Counted from the first letter of the stretch, positions 23,305 to 36,955 are shown. The stretch: 64,000 nt of DNA from Kudoa neothunni (GCA_964304625.1 OZ199840.1:8494001-8558000); one strand, 5' to 3'. Notes: a model not told the origin generated them from the letters alone. A program made the numbers and translations.

Positions 23305-26288
23305 ACCTTTGTAGATAATGTATTTTTAAAAAAATTGGTAACTTCGATTTATAAATTACAATTCTTAATAAACCAATAAATATTATTTTTTTAAGATAAA
23401 TAAAGAAACATAAAAATCCATGTTGAATAACAATATTTCAAATATACCCGTTGATGAAATATTTGTAAAAATAATTTATTGGGTTATAATTATCATTATT
23501 TTATATAAAATATATATTCACAAAACAATACGAATTGAACTTCCAATTCCGAAGAAATTATTTAAATAATTAAATTATTATTCGATAATTCAATATTAAA
23601 TATGCTCGTAAATCGCCGTAAAACTACGGTCGCCTAAAATTATCTGACAAAAACTTAATGTAATCCTATTTATCATCTGAAAATGATATTCAAGTAAAGA
23701 TAATACTGTTAATTATTGTTGGCAGGTCAGATTTATTACAATTTTTGTTCTTCAAAAGCTCCTTAGAAATTTTATGTGATAAATGTGACAATTTGCACAG
23801 AGGATTAATTATAAAATTTTAAAGGCAGAGGCTATTGGCACGGTAAAAGTTAATCATAAACGGCATGTACGCACGCGCATTAAAATTTTTAAATCCCAGA
23901 AACTCTTACCTACAGGTCGTTTACTGATTTAATTGTTTAGAATTTGCTATATTTAATTATTTATCGTGTCAATAGCCACCTCCAATTTTAAATAGTTTAT
24001 TTTTAGATGATTTAAATATAAATGCCTAAATTAATTAATCTATGATCATCATACTTTAGAGTAAACGTGAATATGACTAAATTAAGATTTAATAAAAACA
24101 AGCTGAAATTAAGCTGTTTTTATCGGAAAATATATTTTTTTCTTTTATTATCTTGGACATAATGAGATTTTAAAAATATTGAATATGTAATTGTTTCGTT
24201 AGATGTTTATTTTTTCCATTTTATTGTAATTACTACGACTAACAAATAATTTGAAGTTAACTATTTAAATAAGTTAATTTTCTATCTTAATAATTTATGC
24301 TTTTAAATTATATTAAAAACACGGACTGAATTAATAATTAAATAGAAAATGAATTTTATAATGCTAGATGAATTCTCCCAAATCTAAAAATTATTAAACA
24401 GAATTCGAATTTTTTAATTTCTGTTCAACTATTTAACATAAACATTTATTTATGTAACTCAAAATTTACCACCAATTATATTATTATACCAATTAATTTA
24501 TTTTTATAATATAAATAATGTAACTTGCTGATCGAATATATTTTACAATAAGCAATAATGCTATTATTAAACTATCTGGGAATTTAAACAACAATTTTCC
24601 ATTTTATTTCAATAAATGTCTAAATAACATCCTTTTATTTTAAATAGTTTTAAAATTTTCTACATTTAATACCGCTCTACATAATAAAACTTTTGGGGAA
24701 AGATGATAATATTTATACAACCTCTCTCGCCCTAATAATTAGCAGCAATGAAACATAAAAAAATCTTATCATTGAACGGATTAATTAATTGTATACGATA
24801 GGTTTTAAGATATTAAAGTTTATATTTTTGAACTATTCATGTTAAATAATTCTACCTTTAATTAAAAAAACGAACATTTTTTGTTTAAAAATAGATTAGT
24901 TTTAATAATTATATTTTGAGAAGAAAAATACTGACTTGTTCGGCAACAATTGATATTAAAGAAAAAAACATATTGTTACTTCATGCATCGTATCCTAACA
25001 CAGATTCAATATTGTTTTCACTTGAGGATGTATCAAAACTAGCTGATTTTATCTGTCTATTCATAGTTCATCTAGAAATGGATTTTTAAAATATAATCGC
25101 TCAGAATATTAAAAAATTTCAGCCCGGAGTTTTCAGAATCAGAAAATATATTTTGAAAAGTAAAAAATATCTAATAAACTAATAAAATAAAAAGAAATTT
25201 GCCATTGTTTTTATATCAAATGTTGTAGTGGAAATAATTGTGTTATGTATGATCTTCCCCTCGGCAATTAATATATTATAGTGAGATATAAATTTTGTTT
25301 TTCATCTGTTAATGGCACAGATAATGATATTCATACAAATATTTTGTAAAAATAAAAATAAAAGAAATGTAATGTTATAAATATAGAATTTCAAATATTC
25401 CATGTATTAAATTTTTGTTAAATATTCATAGATATCTGCTATGTTGCTTCTAACATTAGCAGTTAACACTACCTTCCAATTAAAGTTAAGAAAAAATTCG
25501 AAGTATAAATTAGACATAATTATTAATTATATCCTTTAACATGTGATTAGTTCATATGCTTTGTATTTACTAAAGAAAGTTTAATCTGATGTGTACTCAT
25601 ATCGTTCATTTATTTATTTATGTTTTGGCTGAAGTTTTTTTACTTCAAATATAGGCGAATTTCTTTGTAACTTCATATAAGGGGGATATTTTTCCATTTG
25701 GAATCTTAACAAAATTGCTTATACCTGTCGTCTGCGTGGCTCGATTTTTATAAGAACACCCATTTATATTGTTATCATCATTAACAGTCTCGGACTATTA
25801 GATTGAAGAAATTATTTATATATCAAACATCAGTCTTTATAATCCTGACTCATTTTACGAACAAAATTTGTTCATTTTTATGTAAACCCCTCTATTGTAT
25901 AATACATGATTATAGCATGAGGGGTTTTTTATTATTTTAATTCTAAATTTAAATCTATTTTTGAATGAAGAAATTAATGAGCTTTTGTCAAAGAAAAGTT
26001 GGCCTCAGAAATATATTCATTTTCTAACAAATTTTTATTTCCAGATTAACACCCAATAAAATTCAAGTTAATTTTTTACTTAAATTGAAATTGTTGATTG
26101 ATTAAATAATACGTTAAAAATAAAAATTGACGCTAAATGCTAAATGAATCTGTACATTATAATAATATTTATTTCATGATGACGTCATAGAACAAACGAA
26201 TGGAAACCAAACGAAAGCAATGATGATAAAAATTTATTTTTAGAATATGAATCGATATAACTCTTCATTAGGGAAAAATATTAGTGTA
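23305..26288. other. Intergenic between F2 and F1
   Basis: About 3 kb of very AT-rich sequence with no recognised gene or element. At about 25883-25927, ACCCCTCT..AGGGGTTTTT forms an inverted pair around an AT-rich loop (ACCCCTCTATTG and TGAGGGGTTTT), of unknown meaning. Confidence 0.4.
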
Positions 26289-28118
26289 CTAAAATTTTAA
26301 ATAGGTTTCATTATTCAGTTGGTTCGTTGGATAGTTATATAGAAGGGTTGCAATCTGTCTTCTCATCAGTATCAAAACGACACCTATCGCGCCAATCACA
26401 ATAATAACCAAAACCCCCACAGTTATCCCAACAATGGCTGCTGTGGAGAGTGAGTTAGCTGAAGTAATATCAACTATTATTGCTCTTTTCAAAAAACGTG
26501 GATCAGTGTAGGCGTATCCATCAAGAAAAGAATAATCCGACATCTAAAAAACGAATGCAGATGTTGACATCAGAATAAATATAAGAGAGGATACTTTAAG
26601 GGTGTGTTTTAATTTTAACTTTTCAGTGTTAAATTCCAAGTATAGTAAATAATGTTGTAACATGATGCATTCAGTTAACCAATTTGGATATTCAGTCTAT
26701 GATTGGATGAATAAATAAATAAATAAATTAATAGAGTAAGAAAGTAAATTTACATCCCAATTAGGCTTAAATTTAAAATATTCATCACATTTAGAAATGA
26801 GAAGAGGTCGTATTTCGTTTAGTTTCGCAGGTATACTTTGACTTTGGGTTGTGGAGGTTAGATCTGGAAAATATGTCTAAAATTAATCAATAAAGACAAT
26901 ATTCATTAGGATTTTACAATTATCTCATTAATTGAAGTAACATTAAACGGGATTGGTTTTGCTACGTCACAAATTTTTTTGAATATTTTCTTATTATCAT
27001 CTAAAAATGTCAGTACGGATAGTTTGCAACGCTCAATTTTAAATAAAGGATCTGCTATATATGGATGAATTTCCACAAAATTAGAAGTAAATCTTAAACA
27101 ATTTTCTTGATCTTTAAGTTTCCAAAAGTCTATTACAATCCCAAGAGTTTTACATGGGCATGGATTCGAAGTCACCGTACGTCTTTTAAACGTTTCCTAA
27201 AAATTAATTTTTTTATATTCTCGATTGCTCAAAATAATACACTTGAATCAGACTCTTGAGCGGACGGATTCCATATTTCTTTAGAATATGCACTATCTCC
27301 AACTAGAACTGTCGTAATCGTTTCATTCCACTTGATTATTCTTTTGCGAGTTCCAGGTGGTGTTTGACTGGAATTGGTGCTAGTTTGAGCAAATGTTAAA
27401 ATATTTTCATCAAACGATATAAATCCATCAAAGTTTGTATTTTCCCTCTATAATTATAACTCGATAAAAGCTCGGAATTAATGCTACGAAAGATACAGAA
27501 ACGTCTTTATTGAAAAACATTTTATATGTAGCTTCATCCGCTACTTCCATGAGGTTAAAAAACTTTCGACCATGGGCGTTGGAAAATTTCTTATATATGT
27601 GATTCAAATTATTCACATAATAATTATATTGTGACGGATAATTTTTTCTTTATTAAATATTTATCAGTTGTAAAAATGTATGTATATGCTTTGTATATCT
27701 CCATGCAGCTCTTCCTATATATTCAATGTGAATATTCACCAAAGGAACGTCTAGAAGTTGTGGCTTTAACAAAACTTTTTGAATACATCCATTGATTTCC
27801 GTCTCCAACTCCAGAAATCCTGGAATATTAACAAAATTGTGTTGTGAATCTATCTAAAATATATTTGTATATTTACATCTCTGTATACTTTCTTCGTAGC
27901 ATTCTGAGTGATCCAGCGTTTGTATTAATGGAGATTTTTGGTTAGGATCAAATCGATAAATATACGCCTTCAATCTATTTTGTGATTCGTGTATTAATAT
28001 TCCATACTATCATTAACCTTCTCATTAAATGCAAAATAATAACTTTTACCTTATAGAAATTCACGCAACTGGAATACTTCAATAATACAAATTATACATA
28101 AAAAATCAACATTACCAT
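26289..28118 (-). pseudogene. F2: family paralogue 2, signal exon broken, probable pseudogene
   Basis: Nine-exon layout as in F3: exons about 28118-28050, 28006-27889, 27849-27690, 27647-27497, 27447-27241, 27196-26918, 26876-26754, 26696-26595, 26543-26289. Exon 1 has a one-base loss and a later one-base gain relative to F3, so the frame from its ATG meets TAA after eight codons; no other in-frame ATG precedes the conserved part. The exon 3 donor is GC (GCATAT) where F3 has GT. Exons 2-9 are otherwise open, with FDGFISFDENILTFA, LTECIMLQHYLLYLEF, GYAYTDPRFLKRA and one membrane helix. The tail (YPTNQLNNETYLKF) differs from F3. It could be a young pseudogene, or be expressed from another first exon with a GC-AG intron. 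Confidence 0.75.
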
Positions 28119-28131
28119 TATTTTATCTCTC

Positions 28132-28165
28132 GAAATGTATTTAATCTTTCGGTAAAACGAAAAGT
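28132..28165 (-). promoter_or_regulatory. Shared upstream element of F2
   Basis: TTTTACCGAAAGATTAAATA followed by CATTTCGA, about 32 nt before the ATG; nearly identical to F3. Confidence 0.6.
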
Positions 28166-29080
28166 TTTTAATTATGAATTTTAATATTTATTTTCAAATT
28201 TAATACAATCTGTGAAATATTGTTAACGTTTAGTATATTAAATAAATTATTTCATGTTCAATTAAAATTTAAAGTTATTTTATCATAATATTCAATATAC
28301 ATATCTGAGTAAAAAATTTCATCCAAATGAATTATATTTTATTTAAGTAATTAAATTAATGAACAATTATTAAAATAATTATTCTTTATCCGTAATTATA
28401 CATAAATAATTACACCATCGGTACTTATCGCACGCGTCGAATTATGGAATAATTCTAAACTAATCCATAAAATAATAGCCAGGAAATGATTAATAAAATT
28501 AAAATAATTTTGTAAACTATACAATTATTATAAGGTTCATAAACAAATTTGATTCTTTTTCAATAATATGTATGTACCATTTATCTGAAAAAGTTTCAGA
28601 TAATTAAATATTCAATTTATATTATTGTAGGAGTAGTTATTAGATGATTGAATACGAGATAGTTAATTTTCAAACTTCATTAATCCAAAAAATAATATTT
28701 AAAACTTGTTTTCAATGCTTCTAAAGCTATGGGGATTTTGAATAATTTACAAAAATTCAATATTCAAATTAAAACCATTATACATTATTCCAACAATTTT
28801 CACCTACAAGGGATTCGGGAGGAATTATTCCTAAATTTTGTTATTAAAAATTTAACAAGGATTATCGGCTAAAATTATAATAAAATTATTCAAATATATT
28901 TATTAGATAAATTGAGGAATTAAGTTATTAATAAATTTTTTAGCAACGTGCACTTTCTCAGGCGTAACCATTCGCCTACTCATCGGTAGTCCTTAAAATT
29001 ATATGATTACATTCTTAAAATATTTATAATAATTTATCTTTGCAATAATCATAAATAAAAATTACCGAATTCTAATTTTA
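28166..29080. other. Intergenic, no gene seen
   Basis: AT-rich sequence upstream of F2, up to the TTAA of a piggyBac-like end. Confidence 0.4.
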
Positions 29081-31898
29081 TTAACCCTTCTGGGGCCAAC
29101 CGATTTTAAAAACCGTGTCTGTCCAAGCGGGGTCTCGTGATACCCCCGTAAAAATAGAATTTAAACTTAATCAAATTACATCAAACTCGTACACTCAAAA
29201 GTAAACATAATAATGAACTGGTTGACGTTACAACTATAGTAATGGATCGCCGTACGTAATCCCGGTCCCGACTGGATAACACTTACACATTTGCGCGTGC
29301 GCACACACATTAAAACACTAAACCAACTATAACTTAAATATTAATGAGAAGAAAATTATTTGTTTTTGTTTAAAATTACGATTTAAAAATGAATAAACAT
29401 CTGGAATAGAATCAGACATTAACTCCTATTTTTTGAACCATGATGTTTAAAATAGTTCTAAATAATAATAAGGCTATCTCTGAAATTCTCAATTTTTATC
29501 AAGAAAATCATCCGTTTCCGAATTTTTGAGGAGGGACTGTCATTGCGCCTTTGTTATTTCTATGAATTCGAGAGTACATAATTATAAACCACATTACTAT
29601 GTATCTACAAAAACTTATTAATTGTTTAATCATGGTAAAAAAAGAAAGTAAACGTTTAATTCAATCACGCGCCCAAAGCAAAAAGGTACGTACCACCGAT
29701 CTTCACGTGACTTTTTATTTTTCGTTTTTTTCCTATTAATTATGTTTATAAATTATTTAATGGGAATAATAATAACATTTTGAAATCATTTTTGAAATCA
29801 TTTTAAATACGAGAGAACCTTTTATTATGTGAAATACTAATGTACGTACGACCAGTCCATTACTGCATTATGTAATTTCTTGAATGTCAATAAATATCAA
29901 AATTTTTTTGATTCGGTAGGTCACGAAGGTTACAATTGAATGAGCACATTATATAGTTTTGATGTGTGCATGTATTGTTAATACATGAAAAATTTAAACT
30001 AAAGACATGGAATTAATAATTAGAATGTAGGTGTAGGCGAGGCGAAATATTATACAACACTTTCAAGTTTTATCGGTAACGCTCAGCTGCCATATGACGG
30101 TGAAGGACTGACCTTAAGATTAAGTTCAACATATCTTTTAAATCAGGGTTTCCCCATTGGGAGGTGGGGGTACGGATAACAAGTTTTGGTGTACGTGGAT
30201 CATTTAAGCGATTATAAATAAATAAATATAATATTAAAATAATAAAATGATATAGATGTCACCTAAAAAATATTTATGTGAAAGAAATATAACGCTAATT
30301 TTTCGCTAATAATTTTGTAGATATAAAAATTTCATAAAATCTAAAATTAAGCAAATAAAAACAATGTGCCAACATATACATTATGTCAGATCGAAATAAG
30401 TCGGTTGGGTTCTAATTTTAATTATGACAGTCAAAATGTGTCAACCACATCTCATTTAATCACGTTGCGTTAACCACTTTTTCATTTTTTGATGAATTTT
30501 GATTTACTAATAAAATAAAAACCTGTATTATAGTAATATTAAATTCAGTTTAAATTATTTTATTTATATGTTGAGATAGCATATTTTGAAATAGTTAGTA
30601 TCGGTTTGAAATATTATTCATCAACTGGGTTGTTGATGCATTCTTAAATTAATTATTCGATGTGATCTTCAAAGATTTTTATTTTCATAATTTAAAAAAA
30701 TCTTATAGATTAATATTAAAAATACTGTGATAGAATTAGCAAGTTTTTAAACATAGTAATTTGGGCATTAGTGTAAAAATGTATATTTTAACAATGAATA
30801 ATCTTCTTTAATTTTATTTAAATACAAAAATTAAATAAAATAAAATTCATGATATAACCTCCTGAATTAAAAAAATTGAAACAATAAAAAAATATTGTTT
30901 ACATATACACTATTCCCATAGGCACAACATTTAGCATTTTTTTATATTGGAATCATTACCTACAAAATCAGATCTGAAAAGATTAGAAAATGTAGTTTCA
31001 TTTTTTCCACAACATGCATAAAATAAATCAGTTTAAAAATAGTTTATCATATAGCGTTAAAAAAATAATTGTAAAAAATTTTTCGTAAAAATACGTTTAA
31101 TTTTATTATTACCGAATAAAACACTACTAAATATATTTATAAACTAAAAAAATGTATATTCTTACAAAAACAGCTTATACATGATATTTAATTCAATATA
31201 ACTACTAAAAAAGACATTTTTCTCCATAATATACGAAAATTTCAAAATATGAGTTCTGATAGTTCAATTAAGCATTGAACTAATCAAAAAATTATTTTAG
31301 CACATTAAAAATAAATAAATAGAAATGCAAGAAAAATAAACGAAACTTCGTAGTAAGGACGAACATAATGGAGATAACACATGCTCGAAATCTCTTTGTT
31401 GATACAATCTATGAATTTAGAAGTGACTTTTTTGGTGCTACTTTAGAGTCCATAATTTTTTGCTTTAAAAAATAAATATGAAAAAACAGAAAAGTTTGAT
31501 TAGTGAAGATGTTCTTTAGATGCCACAATCTTCATCATTACACTGTCAATTAGAGAATAAAATACCCCAATCTTGCAAGATTTTCATGCTTATGTGTAAT
31601 ATTTAATGATATGAAAAATTTATTACTTAAGTCTCGTTAGCTGAATATTGTCAACCACAAATAAACAAACAATAAACAAATCCCATAATAAAACCCCAAA
31701 TAACTAATGAAGTTATCAATCTTAATTAAATAGTTAATAGATTTTTGACTAACTTTGGATAATTTGTACACTTCCTTAAATCGTAAGAGAGGTAACCGAT
31801 TCAAGAAGAATAAAATATTTAATGTAAACATATTTTTAAATGAAGGATAAATACTAATTCTATCCTTTCATATTTTTAATCCTAAAGTTTTTTTCAAT

Positions 31899-33300
31899 AT
31901 GGCAAGCCACCAACAAGTTAGGAAATGGAAGGAAGGATACGCCAAATACGGTTTACTAAAAACTCGTTGAGGGTATTGAAAAACCACAATGCGTTCTTTG
32001 TAATGTCGTTTATTCAAATTCCAACACGAAGCCATCGAAGTTGCTTCAACATTTTGAGAACAAACGTGGTGATAAAACACATGTAGGAAACGATATCCAG
32101 TCATTAAAAGTGAAAAGAGCGCGCTATGACTTAAAGGGAACATTCCCTAAATAAATCCTTGCTTCTCGCTTCATTCAAAATAACTTATGAAGTAGCAAAG
32201 TGACCCGTCAATATTGCAGAGGCGTTGATAAAACCTTGCATTTTGGAGGCAGCAAAGATTGTTTTGGATGAAGAAGCAACACAAAAACTCAAAGGAATAC
32301 CACTATCCAATAATGCTATTCGCAATAAAATTGATAAGTGCTGATATTCTTGATCAAATAGTTTCGGATATCAAAGCATCTCCAATGCAAGTTTCACTCC
32401 AGCTGGATGAGTCAGCGGATGTCGATAATTGTACTCAGCTCATCGCTTTCGTAAGATAAGTGAAATCCACTTCTATTGAGGAAGAAATTATTTTGCAAGG
32501 CGTTGAATACAACAACAACAACAACAACAACAACTGCAGTGGATATTTTCGAAGTAACTAGAGGCTTTTTTGACGCCAACGGAATTCCAATCGTAACTAT
32601 TGGATCTATTTGTACCGATGGGGCACCTGCTATGTTAGGAAATAAATCGGGGTTTGTTACTCATATAAAATGTCATGTTCCGGACGTGATAATCACCTAT
32701 TGTATTTTGCATCGCCAAGATCTGATGTCAATAAGTTTGCCGATTGGTCTAAAATCAGTAATGGATTATTGTATAAAAATAATAAATTTCATGCGCAGAA
32801 GAGCTCTAAATCACAGGCTTTTTAAAGCATTTTGCAATGAAATTAACGAAGAAGCTTCTGTTCTTATCTACCACCACAAAGAAATAAGATGATTGTCTCG
32901 AGGACGTGTTTTAAGTCGGGTTTTTGACTTAAAATATGAAATCGAACAATTTTTATCGGATCAAAAGTCGGATCTTGCTAATGTTTTCAAGTCCAAAAAT
33001 TTCTCAATAATGTTGGCATATCTCACTGATATCTCTCAACACTTGAACGAATTAAATAATTCGCCTTCAATATGGAAAAAATGAGGGACAAGAATACCGA
33101 AAAAGAATATTTGATCGATTTAAGATCGTGCCAATCAATGAAACTGTTGTTTTAGTCAAGTTTACTTGAGCGCTTCTGGTGTCACGCCCTTAATAGTTAT
33201 CCCAGTTTAGCGAAAAAAGCGCTGAAGACTTTAGCTCCATTTGCCACTACGTGGTTATGTGAATCAAGGGTTTCCTCCCTTTTATACATAAAAAATAAAT
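31899..33300 (+). pseudogene. hAT-superfamily transposase relic (ZBED5-like)
   Basis: From the ATG at 31899: a BED zinc-finger region (VRKWKEGYAKYGF, then out of frame PQCVLCNVVYSN, LLQHFENKRGDKTH). Then LSADILDQIV-like and LQLDESADVDNCTQLIAFVR (32259-32456), FFDANGIPIVTIGSICTDGA and PAMLGNKSGFVTHIK (32560-32680), YHHKEIRWLSRGRVLSRVF (about 32868-32925) and LAYLTDISQHLNELN. The C-terminal dimerisation part FWCHALNSYPSLAKKALKTL..LCESRVSSLLYIKNK is at about 33170-33300. Order and motifs match the ZBED5/SCAND3-type hAT family. A segment expected between LNELN and FWCHA is missing and several stops or shifts break it. Transposon ends were not seen. Confidence 0.85.
32510..32534 (+). repeat. (AAC)n microsatellite
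   Basis: Perfect trinucleotide run expanded within the hAT relic; in that frame it would read poly-Thr, which the family does not have. Confidence 0.85.
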
Positions 33301-34369
33301 AAAAGTCCAAAAGTTAACTAAAATTTTTTAATTGTTTATTTTTCAATTGTATTTTTACGCATTAAATGCTTAAAAAATGTATATTCTTGCTACTGTATGC
33401 AAATGTATCGCGGTTAAAAGGGAATATATGCGCGTTAATCTTATACAATCCGAATTTCAACTAGTCTTAAAAATAGGGGTGTGAAAATTTCTTATTGTTT
33501 TTTCTGAGGAAAGTTTTTTTTGGGTCTAAGAATATTATAAGGAAGTTTCTTATTTTTATTAAACTACAAAGATTGCCATAAAATTAAAAAATTATTACAA
33601 AAATTAACTTTTTTATTCAAATCATTTATTTTTTAAACTGAAGAATTACTGAATATTTTTTTCTGTGAAAACTATCCCAAATTTTTACGGTACATGTAAG
33701 TGAATAATTAATTTTAAATTTACACTTATTAATTCACTTATCAATAATTCGTCGTTCACGTATAAATATTAATTATTGCTCATATTTAAAATAATGATTA
33801 TTTTGCATAAAAAATATTTGTTATCAGAGGATTTCATAGAGTAATCGTGGAAAGACAGGAACAAAATTTATTATCCTAAAAAGGAGGGATTGGATAAGAT
33901 CGAAAATGTTGAGATTTACTGTATTAGACGCTGGTCAATAGCTGTATTATAACAACATAACAGACGCGGCAGTACACAATGCATTTCAATTGCATGAGAC
34001 TAGGGCCCTCAATTTCCTAGTTAATACTAGCTTCAGCACAAAAGATGAATCCTCAAAATATTTGTCAGTGAAACTTTCAGAGGAATTCAAAACGATTATA
34101 CAAAATAATAGTGAAAAGACAAACGATGGGACTAGACAATGCGGACATAATGGTGTTTCCAACAGATCCCGAATGAACGATGCCGCATAAATTGGAGTAC
34201 GTGAGATAAATCCACTTGTGATGAATAAAGAATAAAGTTAATAAAATGTAGAACACGTTTTTATAAATAATTCATTGTTCTTTTATATATTTCAATGTTT
34301 TTTTGAAGGTAGACACAGTGTCCACCCCAGGTATGCGTGTGAGTTTTTTCCTGGGTATCGGAGGGTTAA

Positions 34370-34807
34370 ACTTAGAATTTTGAAGTTTCGGAAAAATTAA
34401 AAAATATTCATGTATACTATTTAATAAGTTTCATCCAAAAATGAATCTAGGGGAAAAATGTTTTGATATGTATACTATTGGGATAGATCAATCCATGTTG
34501 CCATTTGGCATTATGTGTGTATCTTTTTAATTGTTGAAATGAGTTCTTCAATTTTTGGATATTTTTTTATCAAATTATTCATAATTTAACAAAATGCGAA
34601 ATTTTTTGTTCGGCCGTTTAATTAAATTCGGATTCAAAAGGTTAACTCAGAGTACGAAAATTATAAAATTATCTTATTAGATACGCTAGGGAAATAATAT
34701 AAAAATAAAACGACTCTAGCTATAAGTAATAACTTATCTTTAAACTCTATGTTTGATATAACGATTTCTATAACGGTTATATTAGAGTAATCAAATGTGT
34801 TCGGCCT
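34370..34807. other. 3' flank of F3
   Basis: No gene. The last ~80 nt before F3 (from about 34701, AACGACTCTAGCTATAAGTA and on) closely match the corresponding flank of F4 at about 40726, showing that the duplicated unit extends past the stop codon. Confidence 0.6.
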
Positions 34808-36643
34808 TCAAGATTGAATTGGTTCATTGGGTTCGGAGTCAAATTTTTTCGATATAAATGGAAATTTATATATAAGGGCCGCGATCTGTTTCCTCATCAA
34901 CACCAAAACGACACCTACCGCGCCTATCACAATAATAACCAAAACCCCCACAGTTATCCCAACAATGGCTGCTGTGGAGAGTGAGTTAGCTGAAGTAATA
35001 TCAACTATTATTGCTCTTTTCAAAAAACGTGGATCAGTGTAGGCGTATCCATCAAGAAAAGAATAATCCGACATCTAAAAAACGAGTGCAGACGTTGACA
35101 CCAAAATAAATATAAGAAAGGATACTTTAAGGGTGTGTTTTAATTTTAACTTTTCAGTGTTAAATTCCAAATATAGTAAATAATATTGTAACAGATAGCA
35201 TTCATTTAACCAATTTTCGTATTCATCCTATGAATGAATGAATAAATAAATTAATAGAGTAAGAAAGTAAATTTACATCCCAATTAGGCTTAAATTTAAA
35301 ATATTCATCACATTTAGAAATGAGAAGAGGTCGTATTTCGTTTAGTTTCGCAGGCATACTTTGACTTTGGGTTGTGGAGGTTAGATCTGGAAAATATGTC
35401 TAAAATTAATCAATAAAGACAATATTCATTAGGATTTTACAATTATCTTATTAATTGAAGTAGCATTAAAAGGAACGGGTGATGAAAATTTACATAATGT
35501 TTGAAATAGCTTCTTGTTATCATTTAAAAATGTTAATGCGGTGAGTTTACATTGCTTCTTCTTAAATAAAGAATCTGTCATAAAAGGATAAATTTCCACG
35601 TAATTCGAAGTAAATCTGAAACAGTTTTCTTGATCTTTAAGTTTCCAAAAATCTACTACAATTCCAACATTTATTGATTCACATGGGTTCGGACTCATCG
35701 GACGTTTCGTAACTGCTATCTAAAAATTTGATTATTTTATATTCTCTGTTTGCTCAAAATAATACACTTGAATCAGACTCCTGAGCGGACGGATCCCATA
35801 TTTCTTTAGAATATGCACTATCTCCAACTAGAACTGTCGTAATCGTTCCATTCCACTTGATTATTTTTTTGCGAGTTTTTGGTGGTGTTTGACTGGAACT
35901 AGCGCCAATTTGAGCAAAACTTAAAGTATTTTCATCAAACGATATAAATCCATCAAAGTTTGTATTTTCCCTCTATAAATATAACTCGATAATTGCTCAA
36001 AATTAATTCAATGAAAAATACAGAAATTTTCTTATTAAAAAACATTTTATATGTAGCTTCATCCGCTACTTCCATGAGGTTAAAAAACTTTCGATCATGG
36101 GCGTTGGAAAATTTCTTATATATGTGATTCAAATTATTCACATAATAATTATATTGTGACGGATAATTTTTTCTTTATTAAATATTTATCAGTTGTAAAA
36201 ATGTATGTATATACTTTGTATATCTCCATGCAGCTCTTCCTATATATTCAATGTGAATATTCACCAAAGGAACATCTAGAAGTGGTGGCTTTAACAAAAT
36301 TTTTTTAATACATTCATTGATTTCCGTCTCCAACTCCAGAAATTCTGGAATATTAACAAAATTGTGTTGTAAATCTATCTAAAATATATTTATATATTTA
36401 CATCTCTATATACTTTCTTCGTAGCATTCTAAGTGATCCAGCGTTTGTATTAATGGAGATTTTTGGTCAGGATCAAATCGATAAATATACGCCTTCAATC
36501 TATTTTGTGATTCGTGTATTAATATTCCATACTATCATTAACCTTCTCATTAAATGCAAAATAATAACTTTTACCTTATAGAAATTCACGCAACTGGAAT
36601 ATTCAATAATACAAATTATATATAAAATAATCAACATTACCAT
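34808..36643 (-). CDS. F3: unrecognised type I membrane protein, paralogue 3 (9 exons)
   Basis: Function unknown. Exons: 36643-36575, 36531-36414, 36374-36215, 36172-36022, 35972-35766, 35719-35441, 35399-35277, 35227-35126, 35074-34808; 491 residues, no stop. Signal peptide MVMLIILYIICIIEYSSC. Exon 2 reads YGILIHESQNRLKAYIYRF; exon 3 VNIHIEYIGRAAWRYTK; exon 4 KFFNLMEVADEATYKMFF; exon 5 FDGFISFDENTLSFA and a WNGTITTVLVGDS strand; exon 6 CESINVGIVVDFWKL with four Cys; exon 7 LISKCDEYF; exon 8 WLNECYLLQYYLLYLEF; exon 9 GYAYTDPRFLKRAIIVD, a 25-residue helix and an acidic tail (DSEPNEPIQS). Nearest relative is F2; many exons and even introns are nearly identical. Introns are 35-52 bp. I know no domain that fits. 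Confidence 0.85.
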
Positions 36644-36656
36644 TATTTTATCTCTC

Positions 36657-36690
36657 GAAACGTATTTTATCTTTCGGTAGAACGTAAACT
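36657..36690 (-). promoter_or_regulatory. Shared upstream element of F3
   Basis: TCTACCGAAAGATAAAATAC followed by GTTTCGA, about 32 nt before the ATG. Matches F2, F4 and F5. Confidence 0.6.
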
Positions 36691-36955
36691 TTTAATTGTA
36701 TAACCATATCTCTGAATCTAAATACTTATTATTCGATATAATACAATTTGTCAAATATTGATATCGTCTAGTAATATTAAATAAAAAGATTATTAGCGGA
36801 GAGCTATATTAATGGTGTGCAATATTCCAAATACATTCTTTCATTCTCTATTGAAACCTTAAGTTATTTTATCGTAACCATCAATATAGATATCCAAATA
36901 ATAACTTTTAACCAAGTTAGTCTTACTTTATTTTAGTAATCAACTTTCCAATCGT

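Larger units (their letters stand above)
29085..34365 (+). mobile_element. piggyBac-like ends enclosing 5.3 kb, with a hAT relic inside
   Basis: Left: TTAA (29081-29084) then CCCTTCTGGGG and the palindrome-like GGGGTCTCGTGATACCCC. Right: TATCGGAGGG followed by TTAA (34366-34369), with CACCCCAGG..CCTGGG inside it. Near the right end, 33950-34120 reads YNNITDAAVHNAFQLHETRA and LNFLVNTSF, resembling the C-terminal region of piggyBac transposases (FYNxxDxAxxNAxxxY); the preceding RRWSIAVL is one frame off. The two ends differ in detail, so they may come from two elements. The hAT relic at 31.9-33.3 kb then sits inside. Confidence 0.5.

Noticed and set aside
25883-25927. ACCCCTCT..AGGGGTTTTT inverted pair as a terminator or riboswitch
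   Set aside because: Bacterial-type terminators and riboswitches do not apply in this animal sequence; no gene lies beside it, so only the inverted pair is noted.
32476-32560. Poly-threonine tract as a real protein feature
   Set aside because: It is an AAC microsatellite expanded within a dead hAT gene.
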